Source: DASUMF01 sp040510575
GTDB taxonomy: Bacteria; Actinomycetota; Acidimicrobiia; IMCC26256; DASPTH01
Reading direction: 5' to 3'
Length of the DNA stretch: 32,590 nt
Assembly (NCBI GenBank): GCA_040510575.1
Contig: JBEVIU010000119.1
Location: 1-32,590, forward strand
The notes under the pieces are model-generated. The model ran no database searches. It worked only from the letters and a program-made list of their open reading frames with translations, and was not told the origin of the DNA. The translations under genes were made by a program, and so were the position numbers. Shown here piece by piece: positions 15,559 through 22,770 of the stretch (positions within the stretch are counted from its first letter, which is position 1; every line of letters starts with the position of its first letter).

Positions 15559-16269
15559 ATGTCGAGGGGCGCGCGCGTGGGATCGAACGGGATACGGCGG
15601 CTACTCGTTGGTGGCGCGCTGGTCGTCGCCATCGCAGGCGCGTCGGGCACCGCGGTGCTGTTCAGCGGCGGGGACTCGTCGCACGACGGCGCATCCGCAT
15701 CGGCGGGCGCTTCGAGCACCACCCGACGGTCCACCTCGACGAGCACCTCGACCAGCACCACGACCACCACGTCGACGACCACCACGTCGACGACGGCGCC
15801 GCCGGTCGAGCAGGCGGCACCTGCTCCCGCGCCCGCACCTGCTCCCGCGCCGGAGCCCGGACCCGCGCCTGCACCGGCGGCGGCCCCGATGTGCAGCGGT
15901 GGGGCAGGCGGCACCGCGGGCGCGGTCCTCGCGACGATGAATGGCGACCGTGGCGCGAACGGGCTCGGCTCGCTGTGCTGGAACTCGCAGCTGGGTGGCA
16001 TCGCCCAGGGCTGGGCGCAGTGGATGGCCAACAACCAGTCGCTCTCGCACCAGGACCTCAACTCGGTGCTCGCGGGCACGTCGTTCATGACGATGGGAGA
16101 GAACCTGCTCGTCGGGCCGGGAGGAATGGACGCCGGCTCGATGGAAGCCGCGTGGATGGGATCGGGCGCGCACCGCGCCAACATCCTCGGCCCCTTCTCG
16201 GCTGCAGGCGTCGGCATCGCGCAGAGCTCCGACGGGCAGTGGTGGATCGCAGTCGAATTCGGCGGCTGA
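15559..16269 (+). CDS. Secreted or membrane-anchored CAP-domain (SCP/PR1-like) protein
   Basis: 236 residues: a short basic N-terminus and one hydrophobic segment (about 14-36) acting as signal peptide or anchor. A Ser/Thr-rich stretch (about 52-79) and a Pro/Ala stretch (86-110) form a long, probably glycosylated spacer. A CAP domain (about 111-236) follows. CAP hallmarks are SHQDL (His164), MGENLL (Glu181) and GSGAHRANIL (His205). Cys112 and Cys140 could pair. Bacterial CAP proteins are often cell-wall or spore-coat associated; a precise role is unknown. No SD or -10 is obvious before ATG 15559, and GTG 15577 is an alternative. Confidence 0.85.
   Translation: MSRGARVGSNGIRRLLVGGALVVAIAGASGTAVLFSGGDSSHDGASASAGASSTTRRSTSTSTSTSTTTTTSTTTTSTTAPPVEQAAPAPAPAPAPAPEPGPAPAPAAAPMCSGGAGGTAGAVLATMNGDRGANGLGSLCWNSQLGGIAQGWAQWMANNQSLSHQDLNSVLAGTSFMTMGENLLVGPGGMDAGSMEAAWMGSGAHRANILGPFSAAGVGIAQSSDGQWWIAVEFGG
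15720..15880 (+). repeat. Low-complexity Thr/Ser and Pro/Ala coding repeats
   Basis: Runs of ACC/ACG/TCG triplets, then GCTCCCGCGCCC-like units, encode the Ser/Thr and Pro/Ala spacer of the CAP protein. The reverse strand reads as long Val-rich shadows. Such tracts are prone to length change between strains. Confidence 0.85.
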
Positions 16270-16280
16270 CACCTGCTTGC

Positions 16281-16286
16281 TAGCGT
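16281..16286 (+). promoter_or_regulatory. Leaderless -10 box for the SDR gene
   Basis: TAGCGT, eight bases before ATG 16295, just after the CAP-gene stop. It favours ATG 16295 over an upstream in-frame TTG. Confidence 0.5.
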
Positions 16287-16294
16287 CCGGCTCC

Positions 16295-17188
16295 ATGGCG
16301 GATCTGGGGTTCGACGGTCGGGTGGCCATCGTCACCGGCGCGGGTGGGGGTCTCGGTCGCGAACATGCGTTGCTGCTCGCGCAGCGCGGCGCGCTGGTCG
16401 TCGTCAACGACGTCGGTGGCGCGCTCGACGGCAGCGGCACCAGCGCCACGCCCGCCGAGCAGACGGTCCAGGACATCGTCGCCGCCGGTGGTGAAGCTGT
16501 CGTCGACACGAATTCGGTGGCGACACCCGAGGGCGGCGAGGCGATCGTCCAAGGCGCGATCGACGCGTTCGGCAAGATCGACATCGTGGTGAACAACGCC
16601 GGCATCCTGCGCGACAAGGCGTTTCACAACATGACCGACGACCTCGTGCAGGCGGTCTTCGACGTGCACCTGCGCGGTGCCTTCAACGTCACCCGTCCCG
16701 CCTGGCGACTCATGCGCGAGCAGAACTACGGGCGCGTCGTGAACACGACGTCGACCGCGGGGCTGCTCGGCAATTTCGGTCAGGCCAACTACTCGGCGGC
16801 CAAGTCGGGCCTCGTCGGCTTCACCCGGGTGCTGGCCATCGAAGGCGAACGTCACAACATCAAGGCGAACCTGATCTCGCCGATCGCGCGCACACGGATG
16901 ACCGAGGAAGTGCTCGGGACGTTGGTCGAGCTCGTCGATCCGTCGCAGGTGTCGCCGGTCGTCGCGTGGCTCGCGCACGAAGACTGCCCCGTCACCGGCA
17001 ACATCTACTCCGTGGGTGGCGGACGTGTGTCGCGCTTCTTCGTCGGGCTCACGCCTGGCTATGTGAATCGCGAGCTCAGCGTCGAGGACGTGCGCGACCA
17101 CTTCGACGAGATCAACGATCCCGAGGGGTACGTGATCCTCGACTCGGCCGTGCACGAGCTCCGCCTGCTCGCAGCCGCGCTGCGCTAG
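16295..17188 (+). CDS. SDR oxidoreductase, MFE-2/HSD17B4-like (3R-hydroxyacyl-CoA dehydrogenase type)
   Basis: 297 residues. NAD-binding TGAGGGLG at 14-21, NNAG, and catalytic Tyr166/Lys170 in GNFGQANYSAAKSG. The N-terminal FDGRVAIVTGAGGGLGREHA and the segment NDVGGALDG are typical of the dehydrogenase domain of peroxisomal multifunctional enzyme type 2, which oxidises (3R)-hydroxyacyl-CoA; a C-terminal extension after residue 240 fits too. The usual partner, an R-specific hydratase, is not next to it. Role in lipid breakdown is inference. Confidence 0.88.
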   Translation: MADLGFDGRVAIVTGAGGGLGREHALLLAQRGALVVVNDVGGALDGSGTSATPAEQTVQDIVAAGGEAVVDTNSVATPEGGEAIVQGAIDAFGKIDIVVNNAGILRDKAFHNMTDDLVQAVFDVHLRGAFNVTRPAWRLMREQNYGRVVNTTSTAGLLGNFGQANYSAAKSGLVGFTRVLAIEGERHNIKANLISPIARTRMTEEVLGTLVELVDPSQVSPVVAWLAHEDCPVTGNIYSVGGGRVSRFFVGLTPGYVNRELSVEDVRDHFDEINDPEGYVILDSAVHELRLLAAALR

Positions 17189-17248
17189 CTTCCCCCACCG
17201 TCGAGATCACGCAGAGGTTGCGCGGATCGCGCGCAGGGGGTGCCCGAG

Positions 17249-17833
17249 ATGAGCAGCAAGCAGACGACCTTCGTCGTCGACGAGGACGAAGTACGCAAGG
17301 CCTACGCCGACCACTGGTGGATGTTCCTGATCGCCGGACTGCTCTGGCTGATCTTCGGGTTCATGGTGCTGTCGCTGCGCCCCGCGTCGATCGCCGCGCT
17401 CGTGATCCTGATCTCGATCGGGTTCTGGCTCGGTGCGCTCACCCAGTTCGTGCTCGCGGCAGTGTCGTCGGGCGGCTGGCGCGTCCTGGCGATCATCGGT
17501 GGGGTCCTGGCGATCGGGGCGGGCATCGCGGCCTTGGTGTGGCCGGGACCGACGCTCGTGGTCGTGTCGATCTTCGTCGCCTGGTACCTGCTCGTGCGCG
17601 GCGCGTTCGACGTGGCGATCTCGCTGTCGCACACGCACGTGCGCGGCTGGTGGATGGGGCTCGTCGCCGGGATCATCTCGATCGGCCTGGGCGCGTGGGC
17701 GATCGGCAACCCCGACCGATCGGTGCTGCTGTTCGTGACCATCGTGGGGATCTGGGCGATCTTCAAGGGCGCCACCGACCTCGTGGCGGCGTTCACGTTC
17801 CGCGAGGTCAAGAAAGAGCTCGCCTCAGTCTGA
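17249..17833 (+). CDS. HdeD-like membrane protein (DUF308)
   Basis: 194 residues, mostly six transmembrane helices in paired repeats (WMFLIAGLLWLIFGFMVL, VLAIIGGVLAIGAGIAALVWPGPTL, WWMGLVAGIISIGLGAWAIGNP), the DUF308/HdeD pattern. E. coli HdeD is linked to acid resistance; the role here is unknown. ATG 17249 has AGGGGG eight bases upstream; GTG 17240 is too close to that SD. The stop overlaps the convergent HhH-GPD gene by nine bases. Confidence 0.82.
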   Translation: MSSKQTTFVVDEDEVRKAYADHWWMFLIAGLLWLIFGFMVLSLRPASIAALVILISIGFWLGALTQFVLAAVSSGGWRVLAIIGGVLAIGAGIAALVWPGPTLVVVSIFVAWYLLVRGAFDVAISLSHTHVRGWWMGLVAGIISIGLGAWAIGNPDRSVLLFVTIVGIWAIFKGATDLVAAFTFREVKKELASV

Positions 17834-18403
17834 CTTGGTCTTGCCCTTCGCCTTCTTCGCCTGCTTGAAGGCGCGGACGCGCTGGAGCGCTTCGGGCGAG
17901 TCGATGTCGGCGACCGAGCGAGGCTCGTCGTCGGAGAACGGCGACGCGTACTCCTCCCACCCCGCGGGCGCGACGTGGAGCCGCTTGCCGAGGATGGCCA
18001 GGAAGATCTTCGACTTCTCCTCGCCGAAGCCCGGAAGCTCGCGGAGGCGGGCGAACAGGTCGGCCGGTCCGTCGGCCGTCGCCCAGATCGCCGCCGCGTC
18101 ACCGTCATAGGTGTCGACGATGTGGACGGCGAGGGCATGCGTGCGCTTGCCCATCGAGCCGGGGTAGCGGTGGAGCGCGGGCTTCGCTCGGAACACGGCC
18201 TCGAAGTCGTCGACCGGCATCGCCGCGATGGCCCCGACGTCGAGGTGGCCGAGTCGGTCCTGAAGCGTGGCCGGGCCGCGGAACGCCCACTCCATCGGGA
18301 CCTGCTGGTCGAGGAGCATGCCGACGAGCAGCGCGAACGGATCCGACACGAGGAGGCGGTCGGCGTCGGCGTCGCCGGTGACGGGAAGGACTGCTGCAAC
18401 CAT
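17825..18403 (-). CDS. HhH-GPD family base-excision-repair-like protein
   Basis: 192 residues. The segment MLLDQQVPMEWAFRGP at 29-44 and the helix-hairpin-helix LPGFGEEKSKIFLAILGKRL at 123-142 match a small HhH-GPD group common in actinobacteria (I recall it as TIGR03252). HhH-GPD glycosylases remove damaged bases, but the catalytic Asp after the hairpin is not obvious (WEEY region), so activity is unproven. The Lys-rich tail could bind DNA. The start is set by a TAGGCT box. Confidence 0.82.
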   Translation of the reverse strand: MVAAVLPVTGDADADRLLVSDPFALLVGMLLDQQVPMEWAFRGPATLQDRLGHLDVGAIAAMPVDDFEAVFRAKPALHRYPGSMGKRTHALAVHIVDTYDGDAAAIWATADGPADLFARLRELPGFGEEKSKIFLAILGKRLHVAPAGWEEYASPFSDDEPRSVADIDSPEALQRVRAFKQAKKAKGKTKSD

Positions 18404-18410
18404 GCGTTCG

Positions 18411-18416
18411 AGCCTA
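18411..18416 (-). promoter_or_regulatory. Leaderless -10 box for the HhH-GPD gene
   Basis: TAGGCT on the minus strand, seven bases before ATG 18403. Confidence 0.5.
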
Positions 18417-18497
18417 CCGATGCGCGCCCCTTGGACGCTCGGCCTGGTGACGCTCGGCCGGTCGCGGGGGAGACGCCGCGCGGGGCCGTGACGTCGC

Positions 18498-18503
18498 TAG
18501 TGT
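18498..18503 (+). promoter_or_regulatory. Leaderless -10 box for the DUF4190-like gene
   Basis: TAGTGT, seven bases before ATG 18511, about 80 bases from the oppositely oriented box at 18411-18416. It excludes the in-frame upstream GTG. Confidence 0.5.
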
Positions 18504-18510
18504 GCCGCCG

Positions 18511-19695
18511 ATGTCTTCGGTGCCGCCGGGCGGGTACGACCCGAACGATCCCGATGCGGTCCCGGTCGGGCCCGAGCCCGAGCCGACCGGCGCAGGGGGT
18601 GAGGGCTCCGGTGGTTGGGGCGAAGCGCCGCGCACGGAGCCGTTCGCGATCGCCGCGCTGGTGTGGGCGATCGTCAGCATCGTGCTCCCGATCATCGGCA
18701 CGATCGTCGCGCTCGTGCTCGCGGCCCGTGCTTCTGACTCGATCCGTCGGTCGCGGGGCACTCGAAGCGGCGCCGGCCTCGTCACCGCGGCACGGGTGAT
18801 TGCCGGCGTGGTCATCGCGCTGTGGGCCATCGGCGGGATCGTCTACGTCGCGACCCGCGACGACGGCTCCGACTCGAGCAACGTCGCGGTGCCGACCCAA
18901 CCGTCGACCACCACCACGTCGCTGCTGCCGTCGACCACCACGACCACGAAGCCGCTCACCAGCTCCACGACGTCGGCGCCCATCACCACCACCACGCAGA
19001 TCCCGCCGAGCACCTCGATCGTGCCCCCGCCGACCGATCCGCCGACCACGACCGGGGCAGCGACGACCACGACGACCGAGCCTGCGACCACCACGACGAC
19101 CGAACCTGCGACCACCACGACGTCGCCGACGCGGGGGATCGAGGTGCAGATCCAGAACCAGCTCCTCAAGACCACCGGGAACCCGAACACCCGGATCGGC
19201 CCGAGCAACCGAGACATCCCCGACGACGAGCGCGTCGTCGTCACCTATGTGCCGGGCCAGCCGCTCGTGATCCAGTGGGCGGTCAACAACGGAGCCGCGC
19301 CGCTGCCCGTCGGCGAGCCCACCTGCCAGAGTCCGCCGCCCGCGCCCACCACGTCGACGACGACCACCACGACGACGCAGCCCGGCGACACGACCACGAC
19401 GTCGACGACCACGACCACCACGCTCGGGCCGGGAGGGGCAACCACCTCGCAGCTCGCTCGCACCGAGGCGCGCAAGATCCTCAACTCGTTGAAGAACGAC
19501 ATCAACCAGGGCAAGATCGTCATCACCGGCGTGCAGCTGATCGGCACGTACCCGGTCGTCGCGGACAACAGCGACGTCGTCGTGGCGCAGGTCTTCTACA
19601 CGAACGCCGACGTCGTGGCCACCTGGCCGGCGCAGCAGGCGTTCAAGGTGCCGCCCGCGGCCGACCTGCAGTGCCTCAACCCCGCGTTCGCCTGA
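18511..19695 (+). CDS. DUF4190-like membrane protein with Thr-rich linkers
   Basis: 394 residues. An acidic Pro/Gly N-terminus (1-44) is cytoplasmic. Two transmembrane helices (about 45-71 and 93-114) are joined by a basic loop, the DUF4190 arrangement. A long Thr/Ser/Pro spacer (about 125-208) follows, then a soluble segment (GIEVQIQNQLLKTTGNPNTRIG...), a second Thr-rich linker (about 277-310) and a C-terminal alpha/beta segment (QLARTEARKILNSLKNDINQGKIVITGVQL). The outer parts are extracytoplasmic and probably glycosylated. Function unknown. It shares the Thr-spacer style with the CAP protein. Confidence 0.8.
   Translation: MSSVPPGGYDPNDPDAVPVGPEPEPTGAGGEGSGGWGEAPRTEPFAIAALVWAIVSIVLPIIGTIVALVLAARASDSIRRSRGTRSGAGLVTAARVIAGVVIALWAIGGIVYVATRDDGSDSSNVAVPTQPSTTTTSLLPSTTTTTKPLTSSTTSAPITTTTQIPPSTSIVPPPTDPPTTTGAATTTTTEPATTTTTEPATTTTSPTRGIEVQIQNQLLKTTGNPNTRIGPSNRDIPDDERVVVTYVPGQPLVIQWAVNNGAAPLPVGEPTCQSPPPAPTTSTTTTTTTQPGDTTTTSTTTTTTLGPGGATTSQLARTEARKILNSLKNDINQGKIVITGVQLIGTYPVVADNSDVVVAQVFYTNADVVATWPAQQAFKVPPAADLQCLNPAFA
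19069..19116 (+). repeat. Two 24-bp direct repeats in the Thr linker
   Basis: Two near-identical 24-base units (one base differs) encode TTTEPATT twice, inside a longer ACC/ACG-rich tract (about 18900-19130). A second tract at about 19348-19430 encodes the other linker. Confidence 0.85.
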
Positions 19696-19698
19696 CCG

Positions 19699-20088
19699 CT
19701 ACGACCGATCGCGCAGCAGGTCGCGGATCTCGCCGAGGAGCAGCACCTCGTCGGTCTTCTCCTCGGGCTCTTCCTCGCCCGACGCGCGCCGCCGCTTCTG
19801 GAGCTCCTCGAAGCTGCGGATGATCACGAACAGCGTGGCCGCGATGATGAGGAAGTTCACGAGCGCGGTGAGGAAGCGGCCGTAGTAGATCACACCCTCA
19901 CCGATGGCGAAGGTGAGCGTGTCGAAGTTCGGCTTGCCGACGATGGCGGCGATCACCTGCATGATCACGTCGTTCACGAGCGACGTCACGACCGCGTTGA
20001 ACGCGACGCCGATCACCACCGCGACCGCCAGGTCGAGCACGTTGCCCCGCAACACGAACGCGCGGAAGTCCTTCATCAATCCACTCAC
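19699..20088 (-). CDS. mscL: Large-conductance mechanosensitive channel MscL
   Basis: 129 residues, the normal MscL length. The N-terminal amphipathic helix and TM1 are well conserved (KDFRAFVLRGNVLDLAVAVV, then AFNAVVTSLVNDVIM). A periplasmic loop (GKPNFDTLTFAIGEGVIYYG) and TM2 (FLTALVNFLIIAATLFVII) follow, then a charged C-terminal helix (EIRDLLRD). It opens under high membrane tension to release solutes during osmotic downshock. Start GTG 20088 has GGAG five bases upstream. Two palindromes lie just upstream. Confidence 0.97.
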   Translation of the reverse strand: MSGLMKDFRAFVLRGNVLDLAVAVVIGVAFNAVVTSLVNDVIMQVIAAIVGKPNFDTLTFAIGEGVIYYGRFLTALVNFLIIAATLFVIIRSFEELQKRRRASGEEEPEEKTDEVLLLGEIRDLLRDRS

Positions 20089-20124
20089 GGCTCTCCTCTT
20101 CGTTCGCGACCGGTCCCGTCCATC

Positions 20125-20161
20125 CTGCCAATTGGCAGCCGGCTTCGCGCCATGGGCGCGA
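20125..20161. promoter_or_regulatory. Two palindromes upstream of mscL
   Basis: CTGCCAATTGGCAG (20125-20138) is a perfect 14-bp palindrome, and TCGCGCC-ATG-GGCGCGA (20145-20161) a perfect 7-bp inverted repeat. Both lie 37-73 bases upstream of the mscL GTG, where a promoter should be. No other gene starts here, so an operator for mscL is plausible. The rest of the 174-base gap to the thiolase stop shows nothing I can name. Confidence 0.5.
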
Positions 20162-20262
20162 CGCTCAGGGTGCGCCCGTCGTGCTGGCGTTCTTCGTCAA
20201 CGCAAGGCGCAGGTCGGCGACGTTCGCAACGTCGGGGAGGCCCGACTCGTCTGTGAGCGGTG

Positions 20263-21471
20263 TCAGAGGCGTTCGACGACCATGGCCCTGCCCTGGCCGC
20301 CGCCGACGCACATGCTCTCCATCCCAAAGCGACCCTGCGAGTCCTCGAGGCCGTTGAGAAGGGTGGTCATGATCCGGGCGCCCGTCATGCCGAACGGGTG
20401 ACCGAGGGCGATCGCGCCACCGTGCACGTTCAACTTGTCCCAGGGGATGTCGAGCGCACGTGCCGACGGGATGACCTGGGCCGCGAAGGCCTCGTTGATC
20501 TCGACGAGGTCGATGTCGTCGATCGAGAGCTTCGCCCGGCCGAGTGCCTGCTTGCATGCCTCGATCGGACCGAGGCCCATGATCTCGGGGTCGAGCGCCG
20601 ACACGCCGCTCGACACGATGCGGGCGAGCGGCTGGATGCCCAGCCGGCTCGCACGCTCCTCGCTCATCACGACCACCGCCGCGGCGCCGTCGTTGAGCGG
20701 GCACGCGTTCCCCGCGGTGACGCGCCCGTCGGGGCGGAACACGGGCTTGAGCGCGGAGAGTCCCTCCACGGTGGTGCCGGCGCGCGGGCCGTCGTCCTTC
20801 GAGATCACGTCGCCGCTCGGGCTCGTCACCGGCGTGATCTCACGCTCGAAGAAGCCGTTCTCCTGCGACTCGACCGCGCGCTGCTGTGACAGGGCCGCGA
20901 ACTGGTCCATCTCTTCCCGGGTGACGCCGGAGTACTCGGCGACGTTCTCCGCCGTCTGCCCCATCGCGATGTACACGTCGGGGAGCTCGCCGACGAGAGG
21001 GGTCCAGTCGGGCTGACCGCCCTCGCGCCGCAGCTTCGAGCGCTCGTGCGACGGCAGGAACTTCGGGTTCGGGGTGTCAGGGGCGCCATCTGACATGCCG
21101 TGACCGAACCGGCTCACGGTCTCGACACCGCCGGCGATGAACACGTCGCCTTCGCCCGCCTTGATCGCGTGCGCGGCCATGCGGATCGTCTGCAACGACG
21201 ACGAGCAGTACCGGTTCACCGTGACGCCGGGGACGAGGTCGAGCCCCGACAGCAGGGCAACGACGCGCGCGAGGTTGTACCCGGCCTCACCGGCCGGTTG
21301 CGCGCAACCCCAGATGAGGTCTTCGATCTCGGTGGGGTCGAGCGCGGGGACCTTGGCGAGCAGCGCCTGCACGATGGTCGCCGAGAGGTCGTCGGGCCGG
21401 AAGTCGATCAGCGAGCCCTTGTTGGCGCGTCCGATGGGGGAGCGGGCGGTCGCGACGATGACGGCGTCCAT
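20263..21471 (-). CDS. Thiolase (acetyl-CoA C-acyltransferase)
   Basis: 402 residues with all thiolase active-site elements: acyl-accepting Cys89 in VNRYCSSSLQ, His358 in GHPFGMTG and Cys388 in CVGGGQG. The N-terminal ATARSPIGRANKGSL and C-terminal GQGRAMVVERL are typical. It cleaves 3-ketoacyl-CoA in beta-oxidation (FadA-like) or acts on acetoacetyl-CoA; the sequence does not separate these. No fadB-type partner is adjacent, though the window has dehydrogenase, hydratase and SDR genes that could complete the cycle. It has AGGAGG four bases before ATG 21471 and a leadered promoter. Confidence 0.95.
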   Translation of the reverse strand: MDAVIVATARSPIGRANKGSLIDFRPDDLSATIVQALLAKVPALDPTEIEDLIWGCAQPAGEAGYNLARVVALLSGLDLVPGVTVNRYCSSSLQTIRMAAHAIKAGEGDVFIAGGVETVSRFGHGMSDGAPDTPNPKFLPSHERSKLRREGGQPDWTPLVGELPDVYIAMGQTAENVAEYSGVTREEMDQFAALSQQRAVESQENGFFEREITPVTSPSGDVISKDDGPRAGTTVEGLSALKPVFRPDGRVTAGNACPLNDGAAAVVVMSEERASRLGIQPLARIVSSGVSALDPEIMGLGPIEACKQALGRAKLSIDDIDLVEINEAFAAQVIPSARALDIPWDKLNVHGGAIALGHPFGMTGARIMTTLLNGLEDSQGRFGMESMCVGGGQGRAMVVERL

Positions 21472-21475
21472 GGGG

Positions 21476-21503
21476 CCTCCTGTAGCCAGAGTCGCGGATC
21501 CTA
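21476..21503 (-). promoter_or_regulatory. SD and -10 box of the thiolase gene
   Basis: On the minus strand TAGGAT (21498-21503) could be the -10, giving a leader of about 20 bases that contains AGGAGG (21476-21481). This is a leadered start, in contrast to the divergent CoA-transferase. Confidence 0.45.
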
Positions 21504-21555
21504 CCGCCGCGCGATGGCCGCGAATCCGAGACGAGACCGCGGAAGTTCGCCGGGA

Positions 21556-21561
21556 TAGCGT
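21556..21561 (+). promoter_or_regulatory. Leaderless -10 box for the CoA-transferase
   Basis: TAGCGT, eight bases before ATG 21570, with no SD. Confidence 0.5.
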
Positions 21562-21569
21562 CGCCGACC

Positions 21570-22712
21570 ATGACGAACGCTCCGCTCGCGGGCCTCCGGA
21601 TCATCGATCTCACCACCGTCGTGGCCGGGCCGTATGCGACCCAGCTGCTCGGGGACCTCGGCGCCGAGGTGATCAAGGTCGAGTCGCCTGCCGGCGACGT
21701 CGCACGCGACCTCGGGCCGCACGTGCACGAGGGGATGGGCGCGGTGTTCCTGAACTGCAACCGCGGCAAGCAGAGCGTGGTGCTCGACCTCACGACCGAC
21801 GACGGCCGACGCGACCTCCACCGACTCACCGACTCCGCCGACGTCGTGGTGCACAACATGCGCGCCGCGGCTGCGGAGCGCTGCGGTGCCGATCCCGACA
21901 CGTTGCGCGCCACGAACCCGCGCCTCATCCACTGCTCGATCCGCGGCTTCGGATCCGGCGGGCGCTACCGCGACCTCCCGGCCTACGACGACATCATCCA
22001 GGCGGCCTCCGGGGTCGCCGCGCAACAGGAGTGGACCGCGGGCGAACCGACCTACGTGGTGAGTGCGGTGGGTGACAAGGTGTCGGGCCTCACAACTGCA
22101 CTCGCGATCACGGCGGCGGTGTACGGGCGTGGCGCAACGGGCGAAGGCACGACGATCGAGATCCCGATGACGGAGTCACTTGCCGCGTTCGGCCTGCTCG
22201 AGCACCTGTGGGGTCGCACCTTCGTGCCTCCGCGCGGCGAGGCCCGGTACCCGCGCATGTCATCGGTGCTGCGCCGGCCGTTCCGCACCGCCGACGGGCA
22301 CATCTCGGTCGTCGTGTACACGAAGCAGAACTGGGAGCGCTTCTTCGAGATGATCGGCCGCCCGGAGTTGAACGACGACCCGCGCTTCCACACGCTCGCC
22401 GGACGCACCGACCACCTCGACGAGCTCTACACGTTGATCGGCGACCACCTCGAGCGCGCGACGACGGCCGAGTGGTTCGAACGGCTCACCGCGGCGGGGA
22501 TCCCCGCGGTGCCGTACAACCGGGTCGACGACCTGTTCGACGACCCGCACCTCGCCGACGTCGGGTTCTGGGACGAGGTCGAGCACCCGACGGAGGGCAC
22601 GTTGCTCCAGGTGCCGACCCCGTTCACCTACGACGGTGAGCGGCCCCGCTTGGGGAGTCCGGCGCCCCACCTGGGCGCCGACACGGCCGCCGTGCTGGCC
22701 GACCTCGACTGA
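21570..22712 (+). CDS. Class III (CaiB/BaiF) CoA-transferase
   Basis: 380 residues. The N-terminal block LAGLRIIDLTTVVAGPYATQLLGDLGAEVIKVE is diagnostic (split here by reading: DLTTVVAGPYAT then GDLGAEVIKVE). The catalytic Asp is Asp140 in PAYDDIIQAASG. Family members move CoA between acyl-CoA and a free acid (formate/oxalate, carnitine, bile acids, aromatic acids) or act as racemases; the substrate here is unknown. It is divergent from the thiolase with about 100 bases between starts, so co-regulation in acyl-CoA metabolism is plausible. Confidence 0.93.
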   Translation: MTNAPLAGLRIIDLTTVVAGPYATQLLGDLGAEVIKVESPAGDVARDLGPHVHEGMGAVFLNCNRGKQSVVLDLTTDDGRRDLHRLTDSADVVVHNMRAAAAERCGADPDTLRATNPRLIHCSIRGFGSGGRYRDLPAYDDIIQAASGVAAQQEWTAGEPTYVVSAVGDKVSGLTTALAITAAVYGRGATGEGTTIEIPMTESLAAFGLLEHLWGRTFVPPRGEARYPRMSSVLRRPFRTADGHISVVVYTKQNWERFFEMIGRPELNDDPRFHTLAGRTDHLDELYTLIGDHLERATTAEWFERLTAAGIPAVPYNRVDDLFDDPHLADVGFWDEVEHPTEGTLLQVPTPFTYDGERPRLGSPAPHLGADTAAVLADLD

Positions 22713-22720
22713 ATCAGCTT

Positions 22721-22761
22721 TGGCGTCGTACGCGCGTGGACATCACGCGTTGCTGACGCCA
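22721..22761. terminator. Nested hairpin between convergent genes
   Basis: TGGCGTC (22721-22727) pairs with GACGCCA (22755-22761), and inside it CGCGTG (22733-22738) pairs with CACGCG (22744-22749). It lies between the CoA-transferase stop and the end of the leftward spermidine-synthase-like gene. There is no U-tract, as in many actinobacterial terminators, so its action is inferred from position. Confidence 0.5.
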
Positions 22762-22770
22762 CAGCAGGGC

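Noticed and set aside
15720..19430. Thr-codon repeats as a mobile or regulatory repeat family
   Set aside because: They are explained as coding low-complexity spacers in two surface proteins.
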